A stretch of DNA of 64,000 nt from Bin75 sp965223955 (GTDB lineage Bacteria > Nitrospirota > Nitrospiria > Nitrospirales > UBA8639), in the NCBI GenBank assembly GCA_965223955.1, contig OZ245029.1, forward strand, positions 2,666,001-2,730,000. The letters run 5' to 3'. The notes beneath the pieces were generated by a model. That model made no database searches. It saw only the letters and a list, made by a program, of their open reading frames with translations, and was not told the origin of the DNA. Position 1 is the first letter of the stretch, and every line of letters begins with the position of its first letter. Positions 45,485 through 53,972 of this stretch are shown piece by piece. A program made the position numbers and the translations under genes.

Positions 45485-46198
45485 TTAACTCACCTCGATC
45501 AGTTCAGGATTCTTGAGGATCACGTCACTGCCCAGCGGGGCCCGAAACGTCATGCGCTGGTAACAGGCATAGGTGACGTACGTGTCGCGCAGGCAATATT
45601 CGGCTATCTCCCGTCTTCGTCCCTGAGCCCACATTTCAGCCACTTGCTTGCCGCTTCCGGATTTGGTTTCGACTTGTAACGCACGGGCCAACACGTCCAG
45701 TTTGACCCATCCCCGCGCGTCCCAGTTACTCCAGATCGCCATCGTATCGTAGACGGGCTCCGTGCGGAATCTGGCCAAACTGATCTCCATCGACGGTTTG
45801 ACGTGGTGAATGATCGAACGCTTTTTCAGAAAAGGGAGATCAAAGCCCAATCCATTATGGGTAATGAAAAGAGAGGGCCGGAGTTCACCAAGACGAGCCC
45901 AGAACCGGCGAAGGAGTTCCTGCTCATGCGTGCCATACCAACTTACCGCACCGTGGTACTCCATGGCGTCGGAGAACATCAGGAGCCCAATGCACACGAT
46001 CCGGCTGAAGGTTCCGTCAAACGACGACTGCTCATACTTTTCATCTTCTTTCTTCCTTTGCTCACGAGCCTCGGCATGAGTGAATAAATCCGTATCACTC
46101 CCTTCGCAGGATTCGCGAGCGACCGAATCAACCCCAACCAAACGCGCCCATTCTTCCCGTGGCGCTTGAATGGTTTCAATGTCCAGCACGACCTTCAT
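45485..46198 (-). CDS. predicted 3'-5' exonuclease, PolB-like DEDD type
   Basis: 237 aa. Exo I has D6 and E8 (VLDIETI). Exo II is THNGLGFDLPFL with the Asp. Exo III is EYCLRDTYVTY. This is the DEDD arrangement of the small proteins related to the PolB proofreading domain. It would degrade DNA or RNA 3'-5' with two metals. The stop lies 6 nt from the lipoprotein stop (convergent). Confidence 0.85.
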   Translation of the reverse strand: MKVVLDIETIQAPREEWARLVGVDSVARESCEGSDTDLFTHAEAREQRKKEDEKYEQSSFDGTFSRIVCIGLLMFSDAMEYHGAVSWYGTHEQELLRRFWARLGELRPSLFITHNGLGFDLPFLKKRSIIHHVKPSMEISLARFRTEPVYDTMAIWSNWDARGWVKLDVLARALQVETKSGSGKQVAEMWAQGRRREIAEYCLRDTYVTYACYQRMTFRAPLGSDVILKNPELIEVS

Positions 46199-46204
46199 TC
46201 GTGG

Positions 46205-46789
46205 TCAGTCACCTTTTGCATTGGCATCCGTCACAACCGGACCATCCGGCTCACGGAGGGATCGAAACATGACAATCGCGTCCTGAAAGGTGCCGTCATC
46301 ATTTTGTACGGCTTTTGGAATGGGGCCCACCTCCACGAAGCCCAGGTTCTTCCACAGCCTCCGGCCAGCATGATTTTCAGAAAACACCAAGTTGAATAGC
46401 ACACTGTGAAATCCCAAGTTCTTGGCATACTCCAACATCGTGGCCCCGAGCAACCAGCCCAATCCTTGGTTCCGCCACTCCGGGGCCACGATAAATCCAG
46501 CGTTGGCAACTTTTCTGGCTCGTCCCGGCCAATTGGGTTTGAGGTAAAACGCCCCAACCAGGTTAGAACGTCCACGTCGTTCCGACACATACGCCGCGAC
46601 CGTACTCTTACCCGAAAACCAATAATCCCACGTACCATCCGCGTCGAGCGGTTGTTGGTGAGGATAAGAAATCCCCTCTTCGACAATGACGCGATAGAGT
46701 TCCTGCACTGCGGAAAGATCGTTGGCACCTGCCTGGACCAACTCAACTGACATCCCGTCCTTTAGCCTTGCTTGAATCGGAAAACGCAT
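46205..46789 (-). CDS. GNAT-family N-acetyltransferase
   Basis: 194 aa. The acetyl-CoA loop appears as APEWRNQGLGWLLGATMLEYA, and FNLVFSENHAGRRLWKNLGFVEVGPIP is the GNAT motif B end. The substrate cannot be told. It ends 6 nt before the exonuclease gene's start on the same strand, so the two are likely co-transcribed. Confidence 0.88.
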   Translation of the reverse strand: MRFPIQARLKDGMSVELVQAGANDLSAVQELYRVIVEEGISYPHQQPLDADGTWDYWFSGKSTVAAYVSERRGRSNLVGAFYLKPNWPGRARKVANAGFIVAPEWRNQGLGWLLGATMLEYAKNLGFHSVLFNLVFSENHAGRRLWKNLGFVEVGPIPKAVQNDDGTFQDAIVMFRSLREPDGPVVTDANAKGD

Positions 46790-46852
46790 GACGCGAAACG
46801 TGGTTGAAAAGCCGTCAACAGATCGGGCGACAAACCGGCTGGCACTCCTTTT

Positions 46853-47275
46853 TCAAACGGGTTCCTTTTCCGCTGATTGCACCAATCGGGACACCACCGG
46901 TTGATCGGCGGGAGGAAATGAATACTCCGTCAACTCCCCGGGCTTCACCCATCGGAAGTCCTCACAACCCAATGGTTGCGGGTCACCCTGAGACAGGGAA
47001 CACGTGAAAAAGTGCAATTCCACGCTCTTGTCGGGATATTCATAGTGCGAAATCGTCAAGGGTCTCAGGGTCGTTATTTCAATTCCCACTTCTTCGAACA
47101 CCTCACGACGGGCACATGCCTCGAACGTTTCGCCTGCTTCGCGCTTGCCACCGGGAAACTCCCAAAATCCGCCTAAATGAACACCGGCTTCCCGACGTGT
47201 AATCAAATACCGCCCCCGGTGTTCAATCACGGCAGCAGCCACTTGAAGAACCTCTTTGTCAGCCATGCCCGACAA
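46853..47275 (-). CDS. mutT: NUDIX hydrolase, MutT-like (8-oxo-dGTP diphosphatase)
   Basis: 140 aa. Nudix box GGKREAGETFEACARREVFEEVGIE at about residues 42-66 is complete, and the opening QVAAAVIEHRGRYLITRRE is typical of MutT. It cleans 8-oxo-dGTP from the nucleotide pool. It starts 2 nt after mutY ends, so both arms of the 8-oxoguanine defence are co-expressed. MutY here lacks the NUDIX-like C-terminal domain, so this protein might also serve it. Confidence 0.9.
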   Translation of the reverse strand: MSGMADKEVLQVAAAVIEHRGRYLITRREAGVHLGGFWEFPGGKREAGETFEACARREVFEEVGIEITTLRPLTISHYEYPDKSVELHFFTCSLSQGDPQPLGCEDFRWVKPGELTEYSFPPADQPVVSRLVQSAEKEPV

Positions 47276-47277
47276 AC

Positions 47278-47988
47278 CTATTTCGTCTCCACGGGATACG
47301 CCTTACAAAATTCCCGCATCGGGCAATACAGGCAGTAAGGATTTCGCGCGGTACACACCACCGCACCGAAATCCATGAGGGCCTGATTAAAGTCATACCC
47401 TTTGCCTTTGGGGATCAGGGCTTCCGACAGGGCCCAGAGTTTTGATTTTTGCGTTTTCGGATCGCCCTTCCCCATAAAGATTCGATGCAGCACCCGCATC
47501 ACGTTCGTATCGAGAATCGGGGCATCTTCATGAAAGGCAAAGGCCCGAACCGCTCCGGCGGTATACCGGCCAATCCCTTTCATCGACTGCAGTTGTTCGG
47601 ACTCTCGCGGAATCTTCCCGCCGTAGTGGGCCACGGCCTCACACGCAATGCTATGGAGGCGGTAGGGACGAACGTTATACCCGAGTGGGTACCATGTCTC
47701 GCGGACGTCGTCCGGTTCGGCCTCGGCCAAATCCTTGAGCGTCGGATATTTTTCCAGGAACTCGTGGTACTTGGGAATGACCCGATCAACTTGCGTTTGC
47801 TGAAGCATCACTTCCGAGACAAGAATTCTGTACGGGTCCACGGTCCGCCGCCAAGGCAAATCGCGTCCACATTCGCCATACCATTTGAGCAAACGAATTT
47901 GAAAACGGCGCTTTGTTCCCCGATCAAGTTTGACTTGGGAAGACGAAACCGATTTGGACTTTTTAGTAGTTTTAGCTGGACGCGTCAT
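47278..47988 (-). CDS. mutY: A/G-specific adenine glycosylase, short form
   Basis: 236 aa against about 350 for E. coli MutY. The catalytic domain is whole: E59 in VSEVMLQQT, helix-hairpin-helix GIGRYTAGAV, catalytic D160 (PILDTNVMRV) and the [4Fe-4S] ligands VCTARNPYCLYCPMREFC. The C-terminal domain that reads 8-oxoG is absent, and a stand-alone NUDIX gene follows. It removes adenine mispaired with 8-oxoG. Confidence 0.92.
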   Translation of the reverse strand: MTRPAKTTKKSKSVSSSQVKLDRGTKRRFQIRLLKWYGECGRDLPWRRTVDPYRILVSEVMLQQTQVDRVIPKYHEFLEKYPTLKDLAEAEPDDVRETWYPLGYNVRPYRLHSIACEAVAHYGGKIPRESEQLQSMKGIGRYTAGAVRAFAFHEDAPILDTNVMRVLHRIFMGKGDPKTQKSKLWALSEALIPKGKGYDFNQALMDFGAVVCTARNPYCLYCPMREFCKAYPVETK

Positions 47989-48042
47989 GGGCCGTGCCCG
48001 GATTGTAGGTAGGGAGGCAAGTCCAATGCAAGCGGGAATGTC

Positions 48043-48125
48043 GGGTTACGCAACGCTCACCCCCCACCGGTTCGCCTGCGGGCTGCGCCCTTGGCTCCCC
48101 GACTCCCCCTCAAGGAGGGAGTGAT
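48043..48125. repeat. partial family A and family E copy
   Basis: A half family A (GTCGGGTTACGCAACGCTCAC) runs into family E at 48061-48125 (CACCGGTTCGCC, GCGGGCTGCGCCCTTGGCTC). The right edge of family E contains the stop codon and last few codons of the DDAH-like gene. Confidence 0.75.
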
Positions 48126-48886
48126 TCGGAGGAAATGAGAAGGCTCAAACACGTCGGGCCCGCGTCGGCCTTGGAAAACTCGCCCAATTCAACGCATGTG
48201 GTGGCATATCCCCGCGCCTCGATCAAGTCGCGCGTCAATGGGGAGGACGCCTGAACCAGTACCCCTCCGGGCAAGCGTAAGACGTTCGCTGCAAACGGCT
48301 CTTGGGCCGGAACGTGTAACAACCGGAACATCCCCAGGGCATCCGAATCAAGCCAGGCCGGGTTCACCAACAACGTCTCATCGTCGAGGGACGTACAAGC
48401 CGTCTTCAGATGGAGGCATGCCTGTATTCCGATGGGCGTCACTCCGTATCCCAAGGGTTCCGCAATCGCCTGGAGGGCTTCCACGCCCGCTCGATTCGTT
48501 CGTGTCGATATTCCGACGTACAACCTTTTCCCCATGCGCAACACGTCACCGCCTTCAATCGTTGCAGGCGGCGATATCGTCACGAGGGGACGGTGACGGG
48601 CAAGAACGGAAAGCAGCAACGCGGGTTCGCTCTGCCGCGACGGCACCCCCATCGCAGTCACCACCGCCAGTTCATCCAGGATAATGGCGTTGTCCTCGAT
48701 AAAGACACTATCGGGAAACGCTTCTTCAGGTGGAAGAACTTCAACCGCCACGCCCATTTGCCGCAGGGCCCGGCAATACGATTCATGTTGCTGGAACGCC
48801 AGATGAAGGTCGATCCCTTTGCGAGAAACGTACCCGATTTCACAATTCACAAGCGAGGACGCAGGCCGGCGGGTGAGGGCAATCAT
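48110..48886 (-). CDS. dimethylarginine dimethylaminohydrolase-like (DDAH) protein
   Basis: 258 aa, DDAH length. The guanidino-group motifs are present: FIEDNA at 62-67, IEGGDVL, the catalytic His in HLKTACT (around 158) and the nucleophile Cys246 in AGPTCLSLL. It would hydrolyse methylated arginine or a related guanidine to citrulline. The final residues SESLPP are written by the edge of a dispersed repeat. Confidence 0.9.
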   Translation of the reverse strand: MIALTRRPASSLVNCEIGYVSRKGIDLHLAFQQHESYCRALRQMGVAVEVLPPEEAFPDSVFIEDNAIILDELAVVTAMGVPSRQSEPALLLSVLARHRPLVTISPPATIEGGDVLRMGKRLYVGISTRTNRAGVEALQAIAEPLGYGVTPIGIQACLHLKTACTSLDDETLLVNPAWLDSDALGMFRLLHVPAQEPFAANVLRLPGGVLVQASSPLTRDLIEARGYATTCVELGEFSKADAGPTCLSLLISSESLPP

Positions 48887-49067
48887 TGCGCCGGCTTCTC
48901 CCCGTTGTCATCTCGTGGCACGTCGATGCCGGCCTTCATCTTTACACCGTCTTAACATTCGTTTCATATCAACTTAATAATGTGGATCTACAATTAGAAT
49001 AAGGACCTTAGGTATTTGTCGCAGCAAATTTTTTCCGGTTGTTTCCAGGATAGGTATAACGACTGCC

Positions 49068-50546
49068 ATGATGGTCAAAGAAAAAAATTGGATGAAAAAC
49101 CTTTCCTTGCATTACGAAAAGACAAGGACTCTCCATCCTGCAGATCAATTCATGGTCGTCTTCGATATCGATGGGACCATTCTGGATATGCGGTACATGA
49201 TCCTGTACGTTCTCAGGTCTTTCGATCGGCAGCATTCCACCGGTTTCTTCAACACGTTGACGGTTTCGGACATCAAGGTGCACGAAAACCAGATAGACCC
49301 GTTAGTCAGGACTTTCGTGCCTTCCCAAAGGCAGAGGGAAGAAGTGACAAATTGGTACGTCACCTATCGCTGGTCCTCCGATGCCGTCCTGGAATCCCAT
49401 CGTCCCTTTGAAGGTGTGATGGAGGTTATCCGGTGGTTTCAGATGCAACCGAATGCCTCGGTGGGCCTCAATACCGGACGACCCGAACACCTGCGAGCCG
49501 ATACCCTTCGTTCCCTGAATGCGTTAGGCAAGGAATACAAGGTCACGTTTTCGAATGATCTGCTGTATATGAACCCTCATGGCTGGGAAAAGAACGTCAG
49601 TGCTTCCAAGGCGGAAGGGATCCGGGACTTTCAACGAAAAGGATATCGCATATTCGGATACATCGATAACGAGCCGGACAATCTTCTGGCCGTCTCGGAA
49701 CAGGATCTCCATCAAGAGATTCTCCTGCTCCATGCCAATACCATCTTTGAGTCCAAGCGTAAACAGTTACCCTCCCATTCGGTGAGAGGCAACAAATATG
49801 ATATTACGGAGCTGATTCCTGAAAGCACCCTGCCCCGACACGTCCAGTTTGTTTGGCATGGGGTGAACGACGAGGCGAACTTACGGCAATTTGCCACGTC
49901 CAACGTCCAATGGGCTGAACTCGACGTGCGCCTCGATCCGATGAAAGAGCACGTCATCCTCCGCCATGATTCCTTTGCCAAGACTCCTGCGGTTGAAGGT
50001 GAGGAGTTCATCCTTTTGGACGATGCCCTGGAAACACTGCTGCAACTGGGCAAATCCGTCAAACTCGATCTCAAAGAAAACGCCGTCCTCCTTGAGAAAG
50101 TTCTTGCCCTGCTCGGCCGTCACAAGGTTGAGAGTACGGACTTATGGTTTAATGGAAACGTGGACGTGCTGCAAAAAGAAGGGTTTGCCGAATTGTTCGC
50201 GGCCTATCCCGAGGCCATCATCCAATGCCCCATCGACTTTCTTGCCCCCATGATCATCAGCCTTCCTGAAAAAACCCGGGAGACCCTTGATCTGTTTTGC
50301 GAATGGGGCATGAACCGCTTCTCGCTGGGATGGAAAACGCCGGGCATGACCGGCCTGTTGAATCAACTCGATCAATGGGATTTCGACGTGAATATTTACA
50401 ACGTGCCTGACCTGGAATCATTCTTAAGAGCCGTTCTTCTCCAGCCCAAATCCATCACGTCCGACTTCAATTTTCCGAAATGGCATTATTTCGGGCGGGG
50501 ATCGGGAGAGAACCGGAAGCATTATGAGTATTTGATGCGTTCCTGA
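49068..50546 (+). CDS. HAD-like domain fused to a menorin/GDPD-like domain
   Basis: 492 aa. Residues of about 28-250 are HAD-like: DIDGT at 33-37, NTGRPEHLRADTL as motif II region and FGYIDNEPDNLLAV as the acidic motif IV. From about 262 a second domain begins FVWHGVNDEANLRQFATSNVQWAELDVRLDPMKEHVILRHDSF, which follows the DUF2181/menorin pattern related to glycerophosphodiester phosphodiesterases, and continues KSVKLDLKENAVL. A phosphatase plus phosphodiesterase in one chain suggests work on a phospholipid head group. Near inositol-phosphate synthase that might be inositol-linked (inference). First two codons are ATG ATG. Confidence 0.75.
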   Translation: MMVKEKNWMKNLSLHYEKTRTLHPADQFMVVFDIDGTILDMRYMILYVLRSFDRQHSTGFFNTLTVSDIKVHENQIDPLVRTFVPSQRQREEVTNWYVTYRWSSDAVLESHRPFEGVMEVIRWFQMQPNASVGLNTGRPEHLRADTLRSLNALGKEYKVTFSNDLLYMNPHGWEKNVSASKAEGIRDFQRKGYRIFGYIDNEPDNLLAVSEQDLHQEILLLHANTIFESKRKQLPSHSVRGNKYDITELIPESTLPRHVQFVWHGVNDEANLRQFATSNVQWAELDVRLDPMKEHVILRHDSFAKTPAVEGEEFILLDDALETLLQLGKSVKLDLKENAVLLEKVLALLGRHKVESTDLWFNGNVDVLQKEGFAELFAAYPEAIIQCPIDFLAPMIISLPEKTRETLDLFCEWGMNRFSLGWKTPGMTGLLNQLDQWDFDVNIYNVPDLESFLRAVLLQPKSITSDFNFPKWHYFGRGSGENRKHYEYLMRS

Positions 50547-50571
50547 TTCGTTTGCGGCCCATACCTGAAGA

Positions 50572-51348
50572 TCAGTTCCCCCTGTCCAGAACCAACAACG
50601 TATTTTCATCAACCCAATCAACGGTCTCGTGGAGTTCGCGTTTGAGACCCGCTTGAAAGATTTCCAGGGCGTTCTTCAATTCTTCTTCGGTATAGAGAGA
50701 AAAGGTGGAGTAATGCCTCGCCCGAACCCTTTCCACCAATTGTGCCACGGTCGCTGTTCGTTGATAGTGAAACGGTTTGACCCGTTCCAGGCGTACCCCC
50801 TCGACGGCCCGTATCCCTTCTTCAATCTCATCCAGTTCATAGAGCCGGGTTTCTTTTTCCGTGAATGATGGAAAATATTGTCCCCAGACATTTCTCGCGT
50901 TTTGGCTTCTCAACCTGGTGTAGATGAAAATTTTTCCACCGGGTTTACTCACCCTGACGGCATTTTCCAGAAACCGGACCAAATCAAAATGATGAACGGC
51001 ATTAAAAGTCAGCACGCAATCCATCGACCGATCGTCGAGGGGAATCTCATTGCCGTTCGCCCGGAGGGTCTTAAATTGCGAAACGTGATGATGCGTGAGG
51101 TAATCGGAGACTTGTTGCAACATCGACTCGTTCAGGTCGATACACGTCAAATGCAGGTTATTGACGTGTTGGAAGAGCAACAAGTCATAGCGTCCGGCAC
51201 CGCAGCCAACGTCCGCGGCCTGGACGTGGGGAAGATCCTTCAAACTTTCACTGATGAAAAGGATGGGCTCCGTATCGGTTTGTCGAATGTGTCTGTACGA
51301 AGAAGCGACGTGGGAAAAATGGTCGTCCATCGTGGGATTGCCGTCCAT
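50572..51348 (-). CDS. class I SAM-dependent methyltransferase
   Basis: 258 aa. Motif I is ADVGCGAGRYDLLLF, followed by LTCIDLNESML and DCVLTFNAVHHF, the standard Methyltransf_11 layout. HIRQTDTEPI at the N-terminus and the C-terminal helical cap (LVERVRARHYSTFSLYTEEELKNAL) are as in UbiE-like enzymes. The substrate is unknown. It is downstream of ino1 on the same strand, 87 nt apart. Confidence 0.88.
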   Translation of the reverse strand: MDGNPTMDDHFSHVASSYRHIRQTDTEPILFISESLKDLPHVQAADVGCGAGRYDLLLFQHVNNLHLTCIDLNESMLQQVSDYLTHHHVSQFKTLRANGNEIPLDDRSMDCVLTFNAVHHFDLVRFLENAVRVSKPGGKIFIYTRLRSQNARNVWGQYFPSFTEKETRLYELDEIEEGIRAVEGVRLERVKPFHYQRTATVAQLVERVRARHYSTFSLYTEEELKNALEIFQAGLKRELHETVDWVDENTLLVLDRGN

Positions 51349-51435
51349 GATTCGCCTCTTAGTTGCGGCTTCCCGCGCATAAACGCAATCCGTTGCTCAT
51401 CCTCCACGAATTGGGCAATAAGATCGTCAAACCAT

Positions 51436-52539
51436 TCAGCCCGCCCGCCCGCCGTCAATAAATTCCTGGGTCATGTGATGGGCGTCACTATCGCTGAACT
51501 GTTCGGGCGGGTGTTTGCAAAAATAGGCGGACGGCGCGATTAACACGCCACCTTGCCCGCGTTCGAGCGCAAGCTTGGCACACCGGATGGAATCAATGGC
51601 CACGCCCGCAGAATTAGGGGAATCTTCCACGGACAGCCTCAACTCAAGGTTCATCGGGATATCGCCAAACAGTCTTCCTTCCATGCGGAGAAAACAGACC
51701 TTGTTATCCTTTTGCCATGCGACGTAATCACTCGGGCCGATATGGATATTTTCCTGGTCTATCCGCTCGGCCGCAACGGATTGCACGGCTTCTGTTTTGG
51801 ATTCTTTTTTCGAGGCCAACCGGCTGTGGTTGAGCATGTTCAGGAAGTCCGTATTGCCTCCCGTATTCAACTGGTAGGTTCTTTCCAGTTTGACCCCTCG
51901 CTTTTTGAAGAGGTCCGTCAGCATACGGTGTGTAATGGTAGCCCCCAGCTGCGCCTTGATATCATCGCCGATGAGGGGAAGATTTTTTTCCTCAAACCGC
52001 TTCGCCCATAACGAATCGCTGGCAATAAACACCGGGATATTGTTGATAAAGGCCACGCCGGCATCCAAGGCACATTCGGCATAAAACCGCGTGGCCTTTT
52101 CCGAGCCGACAGGCAGATAGTTCAGGAGCACCTCGGTGCCGGACTCTTTTAATATCCCGACGATGTCGTCCTGTGTCGGTTCGGGTTCCTTCCCGACGAC
52201 AAACGTGTACTGGTCGGGGTACTCACTCATGTGGGGGGAAACTCCATCCAGGATTTTCCCCATTCTGACCCGTACGGCCGTTTCCGGTACATCAGCATGA
52301 AATACCGTCGTGCAATTGGGTTCGACAAAGATGGCTTTATTCACGTCCGTCCCGACCTTGCGTTTGTCGATATCATAGGCAACCACGATCTCAATGTCGG
52401 ACGGTCGATACCCGCCTATCTCCCAATGCATCAAACCAATGGCTTCATCGGGCTTTTTAGCACCGTAATAGTAGATCCCTTGAATGAGGGAACTTGCACA
52501 ATTGCCCACACCGACAATGGCAACTTTGATTTTGCTCAT
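51436..52539 (-). CDS. ino1: myo-inositol-1-phosphate synthase
   Basis: 367 aa, the short prokaryotic form. The NAD loop is VGVGNCASSLIQG at 9-21. LNYLPVGSEKATRFYAECAL, NIPVFIA, GDDIKAQLGATITHR and NTGGNTDFLNM are the active-site segments. It converts glucose 6-phosphate to 1L-myo-inositol 1-phosphate. In bacteria this feeds inositol lipids or compatible solutes. The neighbouring HAD/menorin fusion could act further on such products. Confidence 0.94.
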   Translation of the reverse strand: MSKIKVAIVGVGNCASSLIQGIYYYGAKKPDEAIGLMHWEIGGYRPSDIEIVVAYDIDKRKVGTDVNKAIFVEPNCTTVFHADVPETAVRVRMGKILDGVSPHMSEYPDQYTFVVGKEPEPTQDDIVGILKESGTEVLLNYLPVGSEKATRFYAECALDAGVAFINNIPVFIASDSLWAKRFEEKNLPLIGDDIKAQLGATITHRMLTDLFKKRGVKLERTYQLNTGGNTDFLNMLNHSRLASKKESKTEAVQSVAAERIDQENIHIGPSDYVAWQKDNKVCFLRMEGRLFGDIPMNLELRLSVEDSPNSAGVAIDSIRCAKLALERGQGGVLIAPSAYFCKHPPEQFSDSDAHHMTQEFIDGGRAG

Positions 52540-52743
52540 AGAAAAATTTTGACTCCTTCAGAACTTGCGCAATGACTGTTCATACGACCCAACCGTTGAA
52601 CTCCAAGGCGCTGAGAGAAGCTGGCAAATCAGGGGCGTGCCGGGACTTATACCAAGCTTGCCAGGATCATTCTCGCAGGGCCAGGCGGATTGGCGGTCAA
52701 TGTAGGGGAGTAAGACGAATTTAGCGCTTTTCGGGAAGAGGTG

Positions 52744-53790
52744 TCAATGCTTTGTATGGGTCCACCACATTTGGCACTCGGGTTGATGGTGAAGGAGGAA
52801 TTGTACCGGAGATTGGCGGCCAAGGCTATGGTGGGGTAAGACGGTGTTATACGCGATCAACCAGTCGGCCAATTGTTGGTTGAACAGGGCCACGTCGTCG
52901 AACAGCAAGTCCTCATGATAGTCCACGAACTGTTCCTGAATGGTCCGGTTGAACCGTTCTACATGGGCATTCATTTTCGGGGAACGGGGATAGGTCCACC
53001 AGTGCGTGATGCCGCGCGCCTCCAACCGCTGCTGGAAGTGGCCCAGGAATTCCGAGCCGTTGTCGGAGAGCACGACCCGCGGGGGGCGTGGCAGCACCTG
53101 GCACAAGGCCTCCAGCGCGCGGGTCGCCTGGCGGCTGGACGCGGGGGGCGTGGCCACGGCGACCGCGAAGCGCGAGTGGGGATCGAGAAAGGGGAACAAG
53201 TAGCGGCGGAGGCCCGCCTGGAGCCGGACGACGGTATCACAGGCGAACACCTCGAGGGGCGGGGCGGAGTGGCCGCGGGGTTTCCGCGCTTTGCGCGGCC
53301 GCACGACGGGTTTAGGCTGGCCCCGCGCCGTCAAGCGGACGGGGGCGTGCCGCATCTTGTCGGGCGCACGGGCGATCAGGCGCCCAATGGTGGAGACACT
53401 GGGCAGGGCGAGGCCGTGGGCCTCACACCACGGGGCCAGCAGGACGTGGAGTTTGGCCTTCCCGAGGTTAGGGAAGGTGGTGCGCAGACGCCGGATCTCC
53501 TGGTTCAGTGCGGGCGGGCTGTGGGGCTGGCGCCGTCGGTGGGGGGCACGGGAGCGGGCGGCCAAGGCGGCGGGCTGACCGCCGGCCTGGGTCAACGTGT
53601 GTTTCCAGCGCGCGAGCGTCCGGCGGCTGACCGCATAGGCATCCTGGGTCGCCGCCGGGCCATGGGTGGCCCAGAACGTCAGAATCTTGAGTCGGTGGTG
53701 AGCTTCGTTGGGTATCATGTCCCAACGATAGCCCAGATTGGCTACTCGATAGAACCCCCGGATCCGGTAGCCGAGATGGTGGATGTGCAT
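52744..53790 (-). CDS. IS481-family DDE transposase
   Basis: 348 aa from ATG 53790 (a start at 53820 lies in the inverted repeat). The N-terminal HTH region (RRTLARWKHTLTQAGGQPAALAARSR) precedes the rve integrase core with D in FACDTVVRL, D in SDNGSEFLG and E in NAHVERFNRTIQEQFVD. The frame is intact, so the element may be active. The stop falls slightly beyond my estimate of the left IS end, so one of the two boundaries may be off by some bases. Confidence 0.9.
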   Translation of the reverse strand: MHIHHLGYRIRGFYRVANLGYRWDMIPNEAHHRLKILTFWATHGPAATQDAYAVSRRTLARWKHTLTQAGGQPAALAARSRAPHRRRQPHSPPALNQEIRRLRTTFPNLGKAKLHVLLAPWCEAHGLALPSVSTIGRLIARAPDKMRHAPVRLTARGQPKPVVRPRKARKPRGHSAPPLEVFACDTVVRLQAGLRRYLFPFLDPHSRFAVAVATPPASSRQATRALEALCQVLPRPPRVVLSDNGSEFLGHFQQRLEARGITHWWTYPRSPKMNAHVERFNRTIQEQFVDYHEDLLFDDVALFNQQLADWLIAYNTVLPHHSLGRQSPVQFLLHHQPECQMWWTHTKH

Positions 53791-53839
53791 GGTGACTCCT
53801 CCTGGGTCAAGGAGTGCCATATGTTTCTGAACCTATACA
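52753..53839 (-). mobile_element. IS481-like insertion sequence
   Basis: About 1,087 bp. Imperfect inverted ends of about 26 bp: left 52753-52777 begins TGTATGGGTCCA, right 53814-53839 read inward begins TGTATAGGTTCA, and both run to a shared TGGCAC. About 20 of 26 positions match. One DDE transposase gene fills it. A target duplication is not clear. GC is visibly higher than in the flanks. Confidence 0.75.
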
Positions 53840-53972
53840 TCTTTCATGGTGGTGAACGGTACACCGGCATCGACGGCAAGCGACGGACAATGTTGTGTTT
53901 CATGCCCAAATTATTGCAGTCTGATTGGAGTATCGACTCTTTGTTTTCATGAAGATCGCGGGCTGAAACGTT

